64,000 nucleotides of DNA from Neckera pumila (lineage: Eukaryota; Streptophyta; Bryopsida; Hypnales; Neckeraceae): assembly GCA_963969595.1 (NCBI GenBank), contig OZ018408.1, positions 31,868,108 to 31,932,107 of the forward strand. The letters are read 5' to 3'. Below the pieces are notes generated by a model. It was not told the origin of the DNA. It did not search any database and worked only from the letters and a program-made list of their open reading frames with translations. Below are positions 1 to 11,871 of this stretch, piece by piece. The first letter of the stretch is position 1, and every line of letters starts with the position of its first letter. Made by a program: the position numbers and the translations under genes.

Positions 1-779
1 AACACAATAACCTTCACACCTCTATAGACTTTGAGCACACTTGTTATTTTAAATTGCAAGTAATACTTCATAAAAGTAAACTTCAAACTATGGTCTTTGA
101 GAGACTATGCATTCTAATTATTCAATCATATTAAAACTAATTTTAGCTCAAAAGAGAAATAATTGATTCATAGAAGAACTAGTAGAAACAGAGGAACAAT
201 AACTTTATATTTGTAAAAATTTAGAACTAACAAATGCTCAGAGCCTTGGTTTCTTAGTTGTCTAATTGAAATTGAAATCTAGGATATATAAAGACAAAGA
301 TCAACCCTCTCCTAGTTTAATGAAGTCATCTCAAGCCGCTTTAGTTGCTAGTTTAGAGCCCTTTCCCTAATGTAACAAATTTGACCATATGAAAGCAAGT
401 GAGGACAAGTACGTAGCAAAAGGAGGGAATCTTTACCATTGTAATTGACATCTTTGTTGGCTTACCTTGGAATTTGCATAGTAATTGATTCAATCCTCAA
501 GATCTTGTAGATAATTTATACATTACGCCAATGATGGAAGATTTAGTAGCAAAATTGCAAAATTTCGGATTCCATGAAATAAAAAATATTAGAAATTTTC
601 AAAAAATATTACAACTAAATGCAATTTAAACCACTTCCACAATACCGGAATAATATTCACACAATACCAACAATAATATTTGGTAAACAATAATTGAAGA
701 AAAAAACATCATCATGATTGTAATATTTCATGAATAAATTTTCTATGTACAATTACAAGCATAGGTCAAACCAAATTAC
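1..779. other. AT-rich stretch with no recognised exon
   Basis: I see no coding exon here on either strand. It lies downstream, in the minus direction, of the last recognisable exon of the P450 pseudogene. The missing P450 exons (ExxR region, heme-binding cysteine loop) would be expected here or beyond the left edge, but I could not find them in this stretch. Confidence 0.5.
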
Positions 780-1523
780 TTGTAGAGTGTAAGGCATGCT
801 GCTCTTGGGCTTGAACCACGTCATTGACTTGTCTTCAGTCATCTTTTGGCGAAGAGAATCTTGTTCCTCCTGAATGAAATGAACTCATAGGTACAGTAAT
901 ATGAGATTTAAATGGAAGTGCAAACTTCCAAATAACACTATTTCACATATTAGTGTGCACAGAACGCTTACTGTTAGTATATAAGTTACAAATCTTTGAA
1001 CGACCAATTATCACTGTGGTAGTCTATTTTCTAGCAACTAAAAATCAAACAAAAAGTCTGGAAATGTAGGTATCAGTTATCACTTGCAACCAAACTTGTT
1101 CAAAGCAAGTGAAAAAAACTGTCCACTAATACTGAATTTGCTTGGTATGAAATTTGAAAAGTCTGGAAAGCTTGTCATCTCATCATAAATCTATAAAAGA
1201 ACAAGATTTCACCTATACACGTTGGCATGCTTCTGGAAAGTTATCCAGGTATTTTAGAACCCAAGGAATTAAAGCAGACGTTGTAACAGAACTAGCAAAC
1301 AACATTCCCACCAAAATGCCACATAAGGTAGGAGGTCCATAAAGAGCTCACTTAAGAACTGCAACTGAATTTTGGAGAGGTCAAACTTTTTGAAATATTT
1401 TTTAGTAAATTTTCTTTCAAAGACAAATGAAATTGGCATCCAACCCAAGTTGTTTCATATATTTTGGAGCTTTTGTGGAATTAGTTATGAATTTTTGAAG
1501 TTCAAATTTTTGACGCTTCGGAG

Positions 1524-1623
1524 GGCTCTAAAACCGCAAACCTCCTCAAATGTTCACTGCTTGTACATTGCAAAAAGCAACATGTACGAGGTGAACATTA
1601 AAGAGGTGGACAATTTTAGAGCC
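1524..1623. repeat. 100-nt foldback hairpin inside a P450 intron
   Basis: The arms start GGCTCTAAAA at 1524 and end TTTTAGAGCC at 1623. Further paired blocks lie between them (ATGTTCAC with GTGAACAT, GTACAT with ATGTAC, GC with GC) around a loop of about five A residues near 1573. Overall arm pairing is roughly three quarters by eye. It could be a miniature foldback transposon or a small-RNA precursor; the sequence does not decide. Confidence 0.6.
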
Positions 1624-1860
1624 TGAGCGGTTTAAGAACCTCCTAACTTGTATCGTAATCCGGAACTTCAACCTCCGTAATGCTCATAAGATCATTCAAT
1701 ACATCATCCTGTTGAATACCAGCTTTTCTTCTCCTCAAGATTTCAACCTGAATGCTGGATACTCTTGTTTTGCCTGATTCAATAATTCAATGAGGTGGAC
1801 AACATAGTTATTTCATCAACATTCCAATTTGGTCATGCTGGAAATTTTTTAAGCTAGAGT

Positions 1861-2216
1861 CATGTCAAATAAACACGAAGATGGTCAATTTCGTTAAAAT
1901 GGCGGCATTCCATTACAATGGCACGTTATTTCAGTTCAGAATGGCTGTTCTGAAATCTACATTTGTTGTACACTCTAAAAATCTATGCTTGTCCTAGATA
2001 TCTGAAATCTACAACAATCCTAGATTTTTAGAATGATTAGTCTAAAATATATAAAATTTCTAGATGCTTGAAATCTACAACAGGCTTAGACGTCTGGAAT
2101 CTATATCTATTCTAGATATTCAAAGCGGGCGGTCTGAAAAAATGGCACAAGGAAAACATGACACTAAGAATACTGCCATTTTAACGAAATTGGCCACGGA
2201 GACATGTATCAAAGGG
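1861..2216. mobile_element. Inverted-repeat (MITE-like) element in a P450 intron
   Basis: The sequence CAATTTCGTTAAAATGGC near 1885 recurs in reverse complement near 2176, and CATG lies at both outer ends. The interior has several imperfect direct copies of a motif of the type CTAGATATCTGAAATCTACA. No transposase is encoded. I could not define a target duplication, so the borders are approximate. Confidence 0.5.
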
Positions 2217-3902
2217 GTGACGCATTTGTATATAGCCCTCAAAGAAGCTCAACTTAAGATATCAAGGCCTACTTAAACTTTTCAAACTCTGTGAAAACAA
2301 GAAATGCATAATTAGACTCGCAAACAACCTCAAATATTAATATCTCAGGTCAATATTATGCAATGTTCATGAGCAAGTTGCAACTTGAATCACCCCTCCC
2401 TGAAAACAATAAATACTCTAAGATTGACTCATGCCTTGCAGACTCAATATTGTCTTCGAATTTTGCAGCAACCTCCGGTTCTACTCGGTTCAGTATCCGG
2501 AACATGAGAAGACTAATGACAAATAAGTCTGGAAATGCTCGAGGAAACACACCTTCAGCGCCTTGTGGAAACTGAATCAAGGAAAATTGATGGGTAAAAC
2601 CACCAGACCTGCTCCAATGTGGAAGATTTCGTTCCTGATTTGGTCCATTTCATCGGAGCCTGGTTCGACACCCCTCCAAAAAGTGTGCATCGTCACATTA
2701 AATACAAACTGCAGACAGTTCAAATTTTCAGTCTGAGTATCATCATCGATCTATCAAATAACCATCAAAGGGGGGGTCCATCTGCATATATCATCGTGGA
2801 ACATCTGATGATGATGAACATTAACAATGAACAGTGAGCTTTCACTGTTACAACTGTTCTGCTTAAGTGATATTACAACTAAAAGTTATATGCATGATTG
2901 CAGAAAAAACTTGTGAATAACGATACATAGCATGTTATGTCGATTTAAAATGAGAGTTAAGTCCAACAGTTTCTCAAGATAGGGGAGACATTTCTAAGAC
3001 ATATAATCATATAATCAAGAGAGCAGTATATATAGTTCGTAAACGTTGAATGTCTTCCAAGAGAACGTTGTACCACTGACCTTTCGCGACTCCTCCACCG
3101 AGTTCACCATAGCTTGATTCTCCCAAGACTTGACAGTTTCCTCGGCCAAGGAGCTGATGAACGGGATCTGCTTCTGAAGCCCATCTCCTGAGGCAGCAAA
3201 AAGTATACTCTTTCTGAAGTAGGTGCGCAAACCCACAAGCTTCTGCGAACTGAAAAGACGACTGATCTGCCCGAGATAGAAGTCTGGAAAAGATGCATGG
3301 GCAGTCGAAAGAACAAATTTGATGGTTTCAGGCGAACTGATTACCGTGTACGTTCTGCCCATCAATAAAATGGTAAAAGGATCTCCATATCTAAACACCC
3401 AAACAATCAGAGATCGAATGAGACATGAAAATGGCGGGGAATTGAATAGCACATCGCAAGTCTCCAAAGTTCATGACTTTTTCATAAGGCATTCGAACAA
3501 TCCATATCTTAACATATCCATACGGTATCAAACACAACACGTACTTTAGTCAGTGCGGTGGAATCCTCTTGAAAAATGAAATAAAAGATTGAAATTGAAA
3601 TAACTAACATTCTGCTAAGAAAATCACTCCAAATAGCTGAAACCCAGGGGACAGAGTTTCCTACTGTGAAGGCAAAGCAACCATCACTAAAACCAAACCC
3701 TCCTTGTCCCAAACAGCAGTGAGTGACGAAGTGAGAAGAACCTGGCCAAGTGGTCAAGAAGGAAGTCACGAGGTCCTCGACTGAATAGACGAACACTGTC
3801 ACCGAGAATGCCCTTGAACACTCCAATGCAGACTGTTGCCAGGATTATCAACGCTGTCAGCATCCATCCAACCTCCAACGCCATATCGCTAACCTGCATC
3901 AT

Positions 3903-5134
3903 AAGCCTTCAGCTAATAAGCAATCCATCAACTCAACGAGGCAATTAAAGTGTTGCAGAAACGATAAAATACAGTAAAGTACATCCACAACCAACAATCT
4001 TTTCCCACTGACAGTTCAAAAATCAAAACCACGGCTCCCCTTCAAATACTGCCCTCTCTCTCCACTTTCGCCATAGGCCAAGCTCTAAGTACTCTTCCAC
4101 TTCAACCCCCCAAATATATAGTACAGTAACATTCCCTTCTACTAGCTCGGAATGTGACACACCAAACCAAATCCGCATCAGCACGCGCCAAAGAGAGGCA
4201 ACTTAACAACGCGAACACATCAGTCCCCGAACACGTCTATATAATGTGAAACTTTATGTGAAACTTTTGAATTGTCTGAAAACCGTAAAGACCGCCGTCA
4301 CTGTGAAACGAGGTCAATCTCAGCACTGAACTTTGTCTTGTATTACATGCATTCCCGGTCACAGATCTCACCAAGTCACAGAACTCATCAAGTCACAGAA
4401 ATAAACGGATCGAATTGAAATCAGCATGAAAATTTCTTTTATTATTGTCAGTGAAGACACTGTCGTCTGACCAAGTACGTGTTGTGTCGTGGATAGTACA
4501 CGACGACAAATTGGGTAAAATTCATCACCAGCACATAGCTTCTAGCTTGCGACCTAATTTAAGGTCCTAACTTGGTCGCTCTGTTGATCGATCAGTTGCC
4601 CCAGCGCGCCATGCGAGAAGCCGGAGCACGAGAAGCATGCAGTAATTAAGTTAGTGATGAACAAACTCTCTTGGTTACTAAATCAATTGAAAAGAACACG
4701 CATGCGTTTGGAGCTGGTACTAATCAATTAGCATTCCAGCCTGTACTGTAGACTCAGTACAACTCTCATTCCATTCGTCATCCTGTTCATCCTCAACTCA
4801 CAACACTCACATACAGAAACCTTCCCATGACTCAGAAAACGCCATAATCTCCTTTCAGAAACTTAACACAACAATAGGACGTTTCACACATCATTGATCA
4901 AGCAAGAATAATCGCATTTCTCGTGTGGTCTCGTTACATGCAGTTTTGCAAACAAGTAAGTTACGTACACAGGTAATGTGCTCGAAATTGTCTGATAACG
5001 AGTGTGTGTGAAATCAATTTGAGAGATGAAACTAAAATCAATCCAGCAGCTTGATTACCTAAGTGCCGCACAAGAGGGAATTTAACTAGAAAGGAAATTT
5101 ATCGGCGATTCATGAACTCAAAGTTCGTCTCTGG
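3903..5134. other. Gene-free stretch upstream of the P450 pseudogene
   Basis: This would be the promoter side of the P450. I see no exon or RNA gene in it. Short copies of a CAAGTCACAGA-type sequence occur around 4370-4400. Confidence 0.5.
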
Positions 5135-5514
5135 ATATATAAGGTGGAAGCACCCAAAACCGTCAAAATAAGGAATACAGCGTACTTGGAGGCACCATTT
5201 CAAAAAAATAATATTTTGTGGTAAAGGCGAGAGAAATGATGAATTTTCCAAAAAAAAAAAGAGTTCTTGGACTTGGCATGTATTTTCTATGAGTTTTTGA
5301 AGTCGCAATCCACTAGACCACTGGAACCATCCTGTAGGTGGACCTAAATCTGAATTCTAACAAATTCAGCACTTATCCAATCACAGTGAAGAGAGGAGAA
5401 AATTTTATGACACATGTCAAAAACCATTCAATGGAAGTTTAAGGACGGTCTAATGTCCATCTAAGAACAAAGATTAGGTACTGGAACACTATTGGGTGTT
5501 TCTACCTTATATGT
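5135..5514. mobile_element. MITE family A, copy 1
   Basis: Terminal inverted repeats of about 22 bp: the left end reads TATAAGGTGGAAGCACCCAA and the right end is its reverse complement with a few changes (TTGGGTGTTTCTACCTTATA). The interior matches the copy at 48801-49205, for example CACCCAAAACCGTC next to the left end and a 'gaccact...gtaggtgg' block. It has no coding capacity. Confidence 0.75.
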
Positions 5515-5542
5515 ATGTGCAATGCAAGGCGAGGGGTCAAGG

Positions 5543-5961
5543 ACCCTGAGAGCCTGTTCGCATGGGGCCATCCGACCCGCTCTTCAACCGGGCACAGGGG
5601 GTCCACATGGACGTTTTTACAACTTGGTTCCGATATGGAGCTCCAATTCTGACCATTCTCTTCCGTCCTTGAATGTAGATTTTCAAGCCCGTTCTTCTTT
5701 CTATCAACCCAACTTACTATTTTTCTAAAAGTTTTCTCCTTTTGTGTCCTTGTCTCACCTATTCCAAGACTTGCTTCCGTGGCTTGCCTCATTCATTGGT
5801 TGCCACATGCCACTAAATTCCAAACGTTACAAAAAAAGCGGAAATTCTCAATTGAGAACCGGTGCACATCTGGAAGCAAGATGTGGCCTGGACCGGACCT
5901 CGGAGCTCAACGCCTGGAGCTTTACCTCCGGTCCGGTGCCTGCATGCGAACAGGCCCTGAG
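5543..5961. mobile_element. Candidate MITE with GCCTGTTCGCATG ends
   Basis: GCCTGTTCGCATG at 5552-5564 is matched exactly by its reverse complement at 5943-5955, and the flanking bases are partly matched. Ends resembling CAGGGCCTGTTYG are common in hAT-type MITEs. No clean 8-bp target duplication is visible, so family and borders are tentative. It abuts the MITE A copy. Confidence 0.45.
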
Positions 5962-7222
5962 TCCATGGCTGACAGAGTTGTAATAACTGCTTGGGCCTGC
6001 CATCCGCTGCAGATATCCAGAGTATACAGATATCCAGCTATGAATTGGAAGACTCGGGTACCCGGGTTGCATTGTAACATGATTTGGGGGAGTCTTTCAT
6101 TCAAGAACTTTTGAATTGATGATAAGATGGGTCCAGATGTTATGATTTGGTCAAGAGCAAGTGAGATGCACCGACTACAATGGGTAATTGCAAGACATGC
6201 CAAGTTATCAAAAATAATCGTTGATTAGGACCTACTGAGCTGCCGGGCGGTGAGGTTGGTACTAACTTGCAATTATTTTTTATGACTTGGCCTACTTTGC
6301 AATTACAAGACATAATCTCAATGAAAGAGAGTTGAACCGTTTCAAGTCTTTAATTGTTCAACCAACAAAAACATCTTAAGACAGCGAAACTCTCCTGCAT
6401 TTAGATTATGTTAGATGGATCTGCACTCACTAAGTTACTACTAGTTGATAGTAGTAAAGATTCCTCTCAAATTTCTCTCATTGCTAGACCAATGAAATTT
6501 CTACTCCATATCCACCATGTTGAAAATTTGCACAAGGCAAGTAATGAGCATTATCAGTCTTAATTTGCCTTAGTCTCTTTATCCAATCGAAACATGCCTT
6601 TATGGTGAAACTCTCCTGCATTGAGATTATGTTGTGTGGCTTTCCAGGGATGACAAGGCTTCCTTTAACTCAATTAGTCATATTTCTTCAATTAGAGAGA
6701 CTACGTAGTTTATCTTAACTTAGGAGCATAAGATGCGGCAAGCAAAGGGTCCTTTGACATGCTATTCAAGAATGTTATGTATTTTTAGGCTGAAATGTAT
6801 GTTTTGTGGAAGTACCAAACGTCTTGCTACTATGTTTTTGTGTGATGTTTATGAATCTATTTGATGAGATGGCATTTACAGTGTTTGAGTCTACTACTAC
6901 AAGAAATCCATGTTAGTCAATGGTTGTGTCAATGTTTTATTTCAAAGGGTAGTCAATCATCATAGTTTTATGTCGGGTTTTCATAGTTGGTGTTTTCAAG
7001 GTCTCATAAAAGCCTATTAGACTCGCCAGCATGAAAGAGGCTTCTTCCTTAGTGAAAGAGGCAAGTATAAGGGAATTATAAAGCAGCTTACCACATTTGT
7101 GTATGCGTCATATGTGGACATTTATTTTTCTTTGTTGCTATGGATGTTGTCAATGTCAAATGTTAGTAGTGATATAGGTATTTTTTTGTATTAGTGTCAT
7201 AGCTTTTAGAGTCACTTTGTGG
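5962..7222. other. Gene-free AT-rich stretch
   Basis: Only short reading frames occur, without family resemblance. No RNA gene or clear repeat was identified. Confidence 0.5.
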
Positions 7223-7433
7223 CATTAGAGGGGATTTGGGGGTCTTGGAGGGCTGCAGCCTGAATGCAGCAGCAGCAGTAGGCTAAAGTGGCACAGCGAT
7301 TTCCACGCCATTTTTTTTTTTTTTTTTTTTGAAAAAAAAATTCTAACACACCCATACCACCATTCATTGAATCTGGCCAGATTGAAGAACGAGCTTGAAA
7401 TGGCCCTCCAAGGCCCCCAAATCCCCTCTAATG
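7223..7433. mobile_element. MITE family B, copy 1
   Basis: The ends are inverted copies: CATTAGAGGGGATTTGGGGG on the left and CCCCCAAATCCCCTCTAATG on the right, continuing into CTTGGAGGGC. The core contains GGCACAGCGATTTCCACG and T/A runs, matching in reverse the core of the copy at 25982-26281 (CGTGGCAGTCGCTGTGCC). The flanks read ...TTGTGG and TTGTGA..., so a target duplication is possible but imperfect. Confidence 0.75.
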
Positions 7434-7784
7434 TTGTGACAAGTGTCACCACCCATCTAATATAGTTCTATTGATTCACGATGTCCACTGTGAGCTTAAA
7501 TCTACTAAATATTGGCATATTAGATTAGTATTCAAGCCATTGTTGAGTCTTGTGTTACACTAAGGATTGTACAATGTCTTGTAAACCATTGAATTGAGTT
7601 TCATGCAATATGTATTCACATTTTATCATCTTCATGTTGATTGGAGGTGAGTTTAACCTCATTCACATATTTGAATGTAATTGTAACAATGCTTAGGTTC
7701 CCACATAATCATTGGTGCATCATTATTGTTGTTTACTCATGCTTATCACATGCTTGCACAATGTGTTTGTGCACAACAAATCCT
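7434..7784. other. Short gene-free spacer
   Basis: Nothing recognisable on either strand between the MITE B copy and the TTAA-flanked element. Confidence 0.5.
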
Positions 7785-7788
7785 TTAA

Positions 7789-8961
7789 CCCCTAAAGGAC
7801 CATTGTCGGTTTGGCGGACATTTGGAATTATGGATTGAAATTTTGTCATGATTTTTTGAAACGTTTTTTGAAGATAGAAAAACTGATAAGCTTTGTGAGA
7901 ATAAAGGCCATATTCGTTATATTGAGACTTTTTGCAATCTCATTTTTATCTTTGACTCAAAGATAAAATGTTATAACTATTCAATTTTAAGACTTTTTGG
8001 TAAGTTGAGACTATAATATATTAGTATATATAAAAAACTTTGATCGCCGAAAGGTTGTGGTCTCATCTTATCATCGACTCAACAATAAATCACTATAATA
8101 AGTTTAGGGTTGAAGTTTCAAAATGTGCGGATTGTCTCATTTTAACAAATGAGGCCTTAGTATAAGTTTTTGCACAATTGGTGCCCGGGTCAAAAAGTTA
8201 TGACCAAATAAGCTCAAAATAGGGGACAGCGGGCAGTCCGGACAGCAAAAAAAAATGAACAAAAATTTGAATTTTTTTTTAATATTTTTTTTCTCATAGA
8301 TTATATTTTTTTATATTTAGAAAGCTTTGATTCATTTCATTTGGATTTGTTATGAGAAAGTTATGGACATTCTTGTTTTGGGGGAAGTTATAGCATCTTT
8401 TTGAAAAAATAACTTCTAGGATGCATTTCTGAATGCAATTTTTCAATTTTTTCAATTTTTCTTTTTTTGCATGGTTTATATTACTTGCTAGAATAATCTC
8501 ACCATTGGAATTAGTGCATTTTAATTCCACCTAAAATGTATGAATATTTTAGATTTTCCTTCTATCTCGTAACTACTTCTACTTAACAATTTTTTAAAGA
8601 ATGATATTTAAGTTTTTTTTATTTTTTATTTTTCTAGACTCTCAACTCAATTCTCCACTACAAAGATTTAAAGCTCAAAACTTTGTAGTGTAAAAATTTT
8701 AAGTTAAAAATGTTCAAAGTCAAAAAATCTAGTCCCGCAATGTGCTGAAAAACTTATTTTTTTCACTTTAAACGGAGATATCTTGCAATTTGTGCGGTCA
8801 AAAATTCTGAAATTTTTTCCAAACACTCTCATACTAGTTAGGTGTTAGATGCTATAGTTAGATGTGAAAAAAAAACATTTTTCAAATTTTTTTAATTTTT
8901 GCTATAGAAATGGCAGTTTTGAGTGTTTTTTGGGAGAAAAAGGGCCTCGGTCCTTTAGGGG
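7789..8961. mobile_element. piggyBac-like non-autonomous element, copy 1 (complete)
   Basis: The element is 1,173 bp and flanked by TTAA on both sides (7785-7788 and 8962-8965). The two ends are perfect 13-bp inverted repeats, CCCCTAAAGGACC. TTAA target duplication and ends beginning CCC are the hallmark of the piggyBac superfamily. The interior is very AT-rich and encodes nothing recognisable. Two relatives lie at 11872-12418 and 60608-61516. A degraded extra end-like sequence (GGTCCATTAGGGGTTGAA) occurs near 9118-9135. Confidence 0.8.
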
Positions 8962-8965
8962 TTAA

Positions 8966-11047
8966 TTCCATAGGAGACAAAAAATATTTGATTAGCGGCA
9001 ATGGATTTAGTAGAAAAAAATCGTCTAAGGTCTCTTTGTTGTTCATGGACTATTGGCAAGGTTCACATTTCGAATTTTCTACAAATATAGATGTAAAAGC
9101 TACTTCATAGCCTTGTGGTCCATTAGGGGTTGAATGTGGTGCACATCCAATAGTGTATTTTGCAACTAATTTTGTTGTTACAAGGCACATGATTAGATAG
9201 TGTATGCATTCTTATATGACTTCTTCACATTTACAACCGCATAGAAATCACAACTAAAAACTAATCAAATGCAATAAACTTGGAAGAGAATTAGACATTC
9301 AAACCTTTCCAAAAACACATTGTAAGCAAATATACAATTCTATTCTTAATTTATTTTTTTTGAATTTCCCGGTTAGAAATTTATGGTGCAAGCTTATATA
9401 CACCTCTAGCTCTAGATCATGTATTCATATACCATATACAATGTATCACAATGTACCAAAAAGAGGCATCCTGTCAAGTGCCAAATATCCCCCTTCCCCC
9501 GAATAAACTCAGCTATCTTATTTGATTAAGAAATTAAGAAACCCCTTCCAGCGCCATTGATTAAGCCATTGCAAAACGCACTAGATGTGGACCATAGAAT
9601 TCACGTAATAAAAAATGAACACCACTCTAAGTTGATGGAGAGCTATTGTTCCAAAAAATGGGATTGTTGATGTGAGGCCAGCTGCTGATCCTACAACGCC
9701 GTAGGGTTTGGTGCTCAATGAAAAAGGTTAAATTGTGCCATCTTTTGTGGGCCTAGCAAGGTAAATTCGAGTTTCACAAGGGTAAAAGTAAATAAAAGCC
9801 CCTATACTTGATCCATGTCTAGGGAAACTTACTAGCCCCCCTAGCTTATTTGGGACCTCTGATTGCAAATATGAATTCAGATTTTGAAAAAAAAAAAAAA
9901 GGCAAATAAAAAATTCCACCGTTTTCCCCGGGGTAAATTTGGCCTGCAGGGCCCACCAAGGATGGCACGATTTGCAAGCTGTGTCATTGTTCGCCAGTTG
10001 TGTCCCGATCCTTGGAGAGGTGTCTTTGGCAGGTGAATTCGGCGTTAATGCAGGTGAGGTTTCGATTGAATCAGAGTGCTGATGATTGGAACTGATCCTG
10101 AGATTACGCGCTAAGAGTTCTGAGTTGCTTGAGTTGGAGTCGGAACGATTGCTAGCTGGTTTTAGCTGGAAATCCATACCAGTCAATCCGATGTACTGCA
10201 CGTGTAAGGTAGACGTGCCAATGACCGCACAGGCAAAATTCAAAATCCTTTTCCATAAAGTTGAGGAACTTGGAAGCTCTAAAATTTTGCACAACTGTCA
10301 AATCTCATGTAAAGATTTATTTCCAAAAAGAAAAGTTCAAAAAGGTGTTTTTTTCCAAATTTGGTTGCAATTTAAAAAATAAAAAGTTAAAAAAATCACA
10401 AAAAAATGTCTTCCAGCCCTTCAGCGCACAGTGTGCGGTGCCTGTGCGGTGGGACGAAATCCCAATTCTTATCAACCCAACCTTAATATGAGTGCGATGT
10501 GACATAATGAGCACAGTGTCCGGTTTTACAAAGTGTCCGATCAATGGCGCACTTACCTTAGGTCAGTTGTGTAAATAACTTGGGAAAATTTGGAAGATGT
10601 CGAAATTAAAAAAATTATTTACAACTATTTCTAAAAATCTGAAATAATTGTTTTTGAGAAACATTAGAAAATGCAGCACATTTACGCATGAATAGAAAGA
10701 GTCAATCCAAACTTAGGAACGTCCTCATAAAGTGCCCAAAACAAAAAATTCCTACCTTCCTGCCGAATTGCAAAAACCATATTATTTTGGTAAGACAATG
10801 CCAAAACTGCCTTGCACGTACGGTAGCTTTCATAGCTCAATTTTTGCTGAGTTCCGAATCCGAGGAATGGAAAAGGTAGAGATTGAAAGGCTCTTCATTG
10901 GAATTGGGGACATGAGCTACACAGTAAACCTTGGGATGTTGGCATCATTTCATTGATAGATTGAGTTTTGAGTACATTCATTAAACAGTCTGGCTAAGTT
11001 TCAGTTGTACATTGTTTTACATATTTTCTTCAAAGAAAGAACTTCTT
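8966..11047. other. Gene-free stretch
   Basis: It holds a 188-codon open frame on the minus strand (9728-10294), discussed under rejected items, and otherwise only short frames. No RNA gene seen. Confidence 0.5.
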
Positions 11048-11049
11048 TC

Positions 11050-11153
11050 CCAAGCAACCAGGCAGCTTCAAGTTTTGATGGAGGGTTCCTTCCATCTGAG
11101 CCCTCTAGATGGATCCATGGTACAAATGGAAGGGAGGACCTGGTTGCTTGGGT
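11050..11153. repeat. Short inverted repeat (foldback)
   Basis: CCCAAGCAACCAGG near 11050 is exactly matched by CCTGGTTGCTTGGG ending near 11153. Inner blocks CTTCCAT and ATGGAAG also pair. The span is about 104 bp. It could be a foldback element or an inverted duplication. Confidence 0.45.
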
Positions 11154-11155
11154 GG

Positions 11156-11871
11156 CATTCAGGGTTCCGCCTAGCTACCCGCCTAGGTATAGTTTTTGCA
11201 CTAGCCCAAATTCAATCTACCTTAAGGTTCTTCTTGAAAATGAAATGTTATCATTATATTGTAGCATCTAAACCCTACATAGCAGAGCAAAATAGGGTTT
11301 AGGCCTAGAGCGGAGCGCCATTAGGCTCGTAGCTTCAATAACAAGGCGCGTAGCACCGTTTAGGGTAAATATGAAGGAATAACCTCTATTTCTAGCTAAG
11401 ATATTTTGGTTTTATAAAAAAAATATAAAATAATTGACATGACAACTAGGACCCCAAATGCAAAGAGTTTTTTTTAGTGTTTTTCCCATGCAATGAGGTG
11501 GTCGGGCAGCCAGTCAAAGTCCCAAATGCCCTTGGGATAGGGAGCCCATCCTTCCATCTCCATCGGAGATCCCTCTGGATATTTCAAATGTAGAGAGCCC
11601 TCCTTCAAATTTGAGGCTACATAGAGACAAGATAGAGGTTTTTACGGCAAGTTTGTTTTGGTCTAAATTTTCTCTTAACTTTGTGAACAAAAGGTAGATT
11701 TCAACAATGAGATTTTTGTGTTGGGGTTTCGGCAATCGAGCATCTTGTGTTCGTGTTCGTGGTTGTGTTCATGCTCTTGAGCCAAGCACTCAAATGCGTT
11801 TTGTTACAATTATGTTCATTTTGTTTTGAGATTCTAACGTCTTCAGAGATAGGAAGGGAGATTATCAATAA
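11156..11871. other. Gene-free stretch
   Basis: No exon, RNA gene or clear repeat was recognised. Confidence 0.45.

Larger units (their letters stand above)
780..3902 (-). pseudogene. Cytochrome P450, CYP85 clan (CYP707/CYP716-like), decayed and partial
   Basis: Six exon-like blocks on the minus strand follow the order of a clan-85 P450. Exon 1 (3609-3902) has a membrane anchor, then a proline-hinge-like region. Exon 2 (3081-3390) contains YGDPFTILLMGR and ISSPETIKFVL. Exon 3 (2553-2708) contains EPGSDEMDQIRNE and LPINFP. Exon 4 (1648-1773) contains VEILRRRKAGIQQDD. Exon 5 (about 1219-1343) is the I-helix region with LFASSVTTSALIPWVLKYL. Exon 6 (780-869) contains EEQDSLRQK and MPYTLQ. Borders show GT/AG and phases mostly join. 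It is broken: a frame change inside exon 1 separates the anchor from the hinge, a TGA at 2577-2579 replaces the glycine of the usual PG after LPINFP, and exon 4 needs a one-base shift to continue from exon 3. The heme-binding end is not in the window. Clan-85 members typically oxidise abscisic acid, brassinosteroids or triterpenes; no substrate can be assigned. Confidence 0.8.

Noticed and set aside
9728..10294. 188-codon open frame on the minus strand
   Set aside because: It is longer than chance frames around it, but it includes a phenylalanine run coded by a poly-A tract, shows no domain and no clear splice sites. I cannot support it as a gene.
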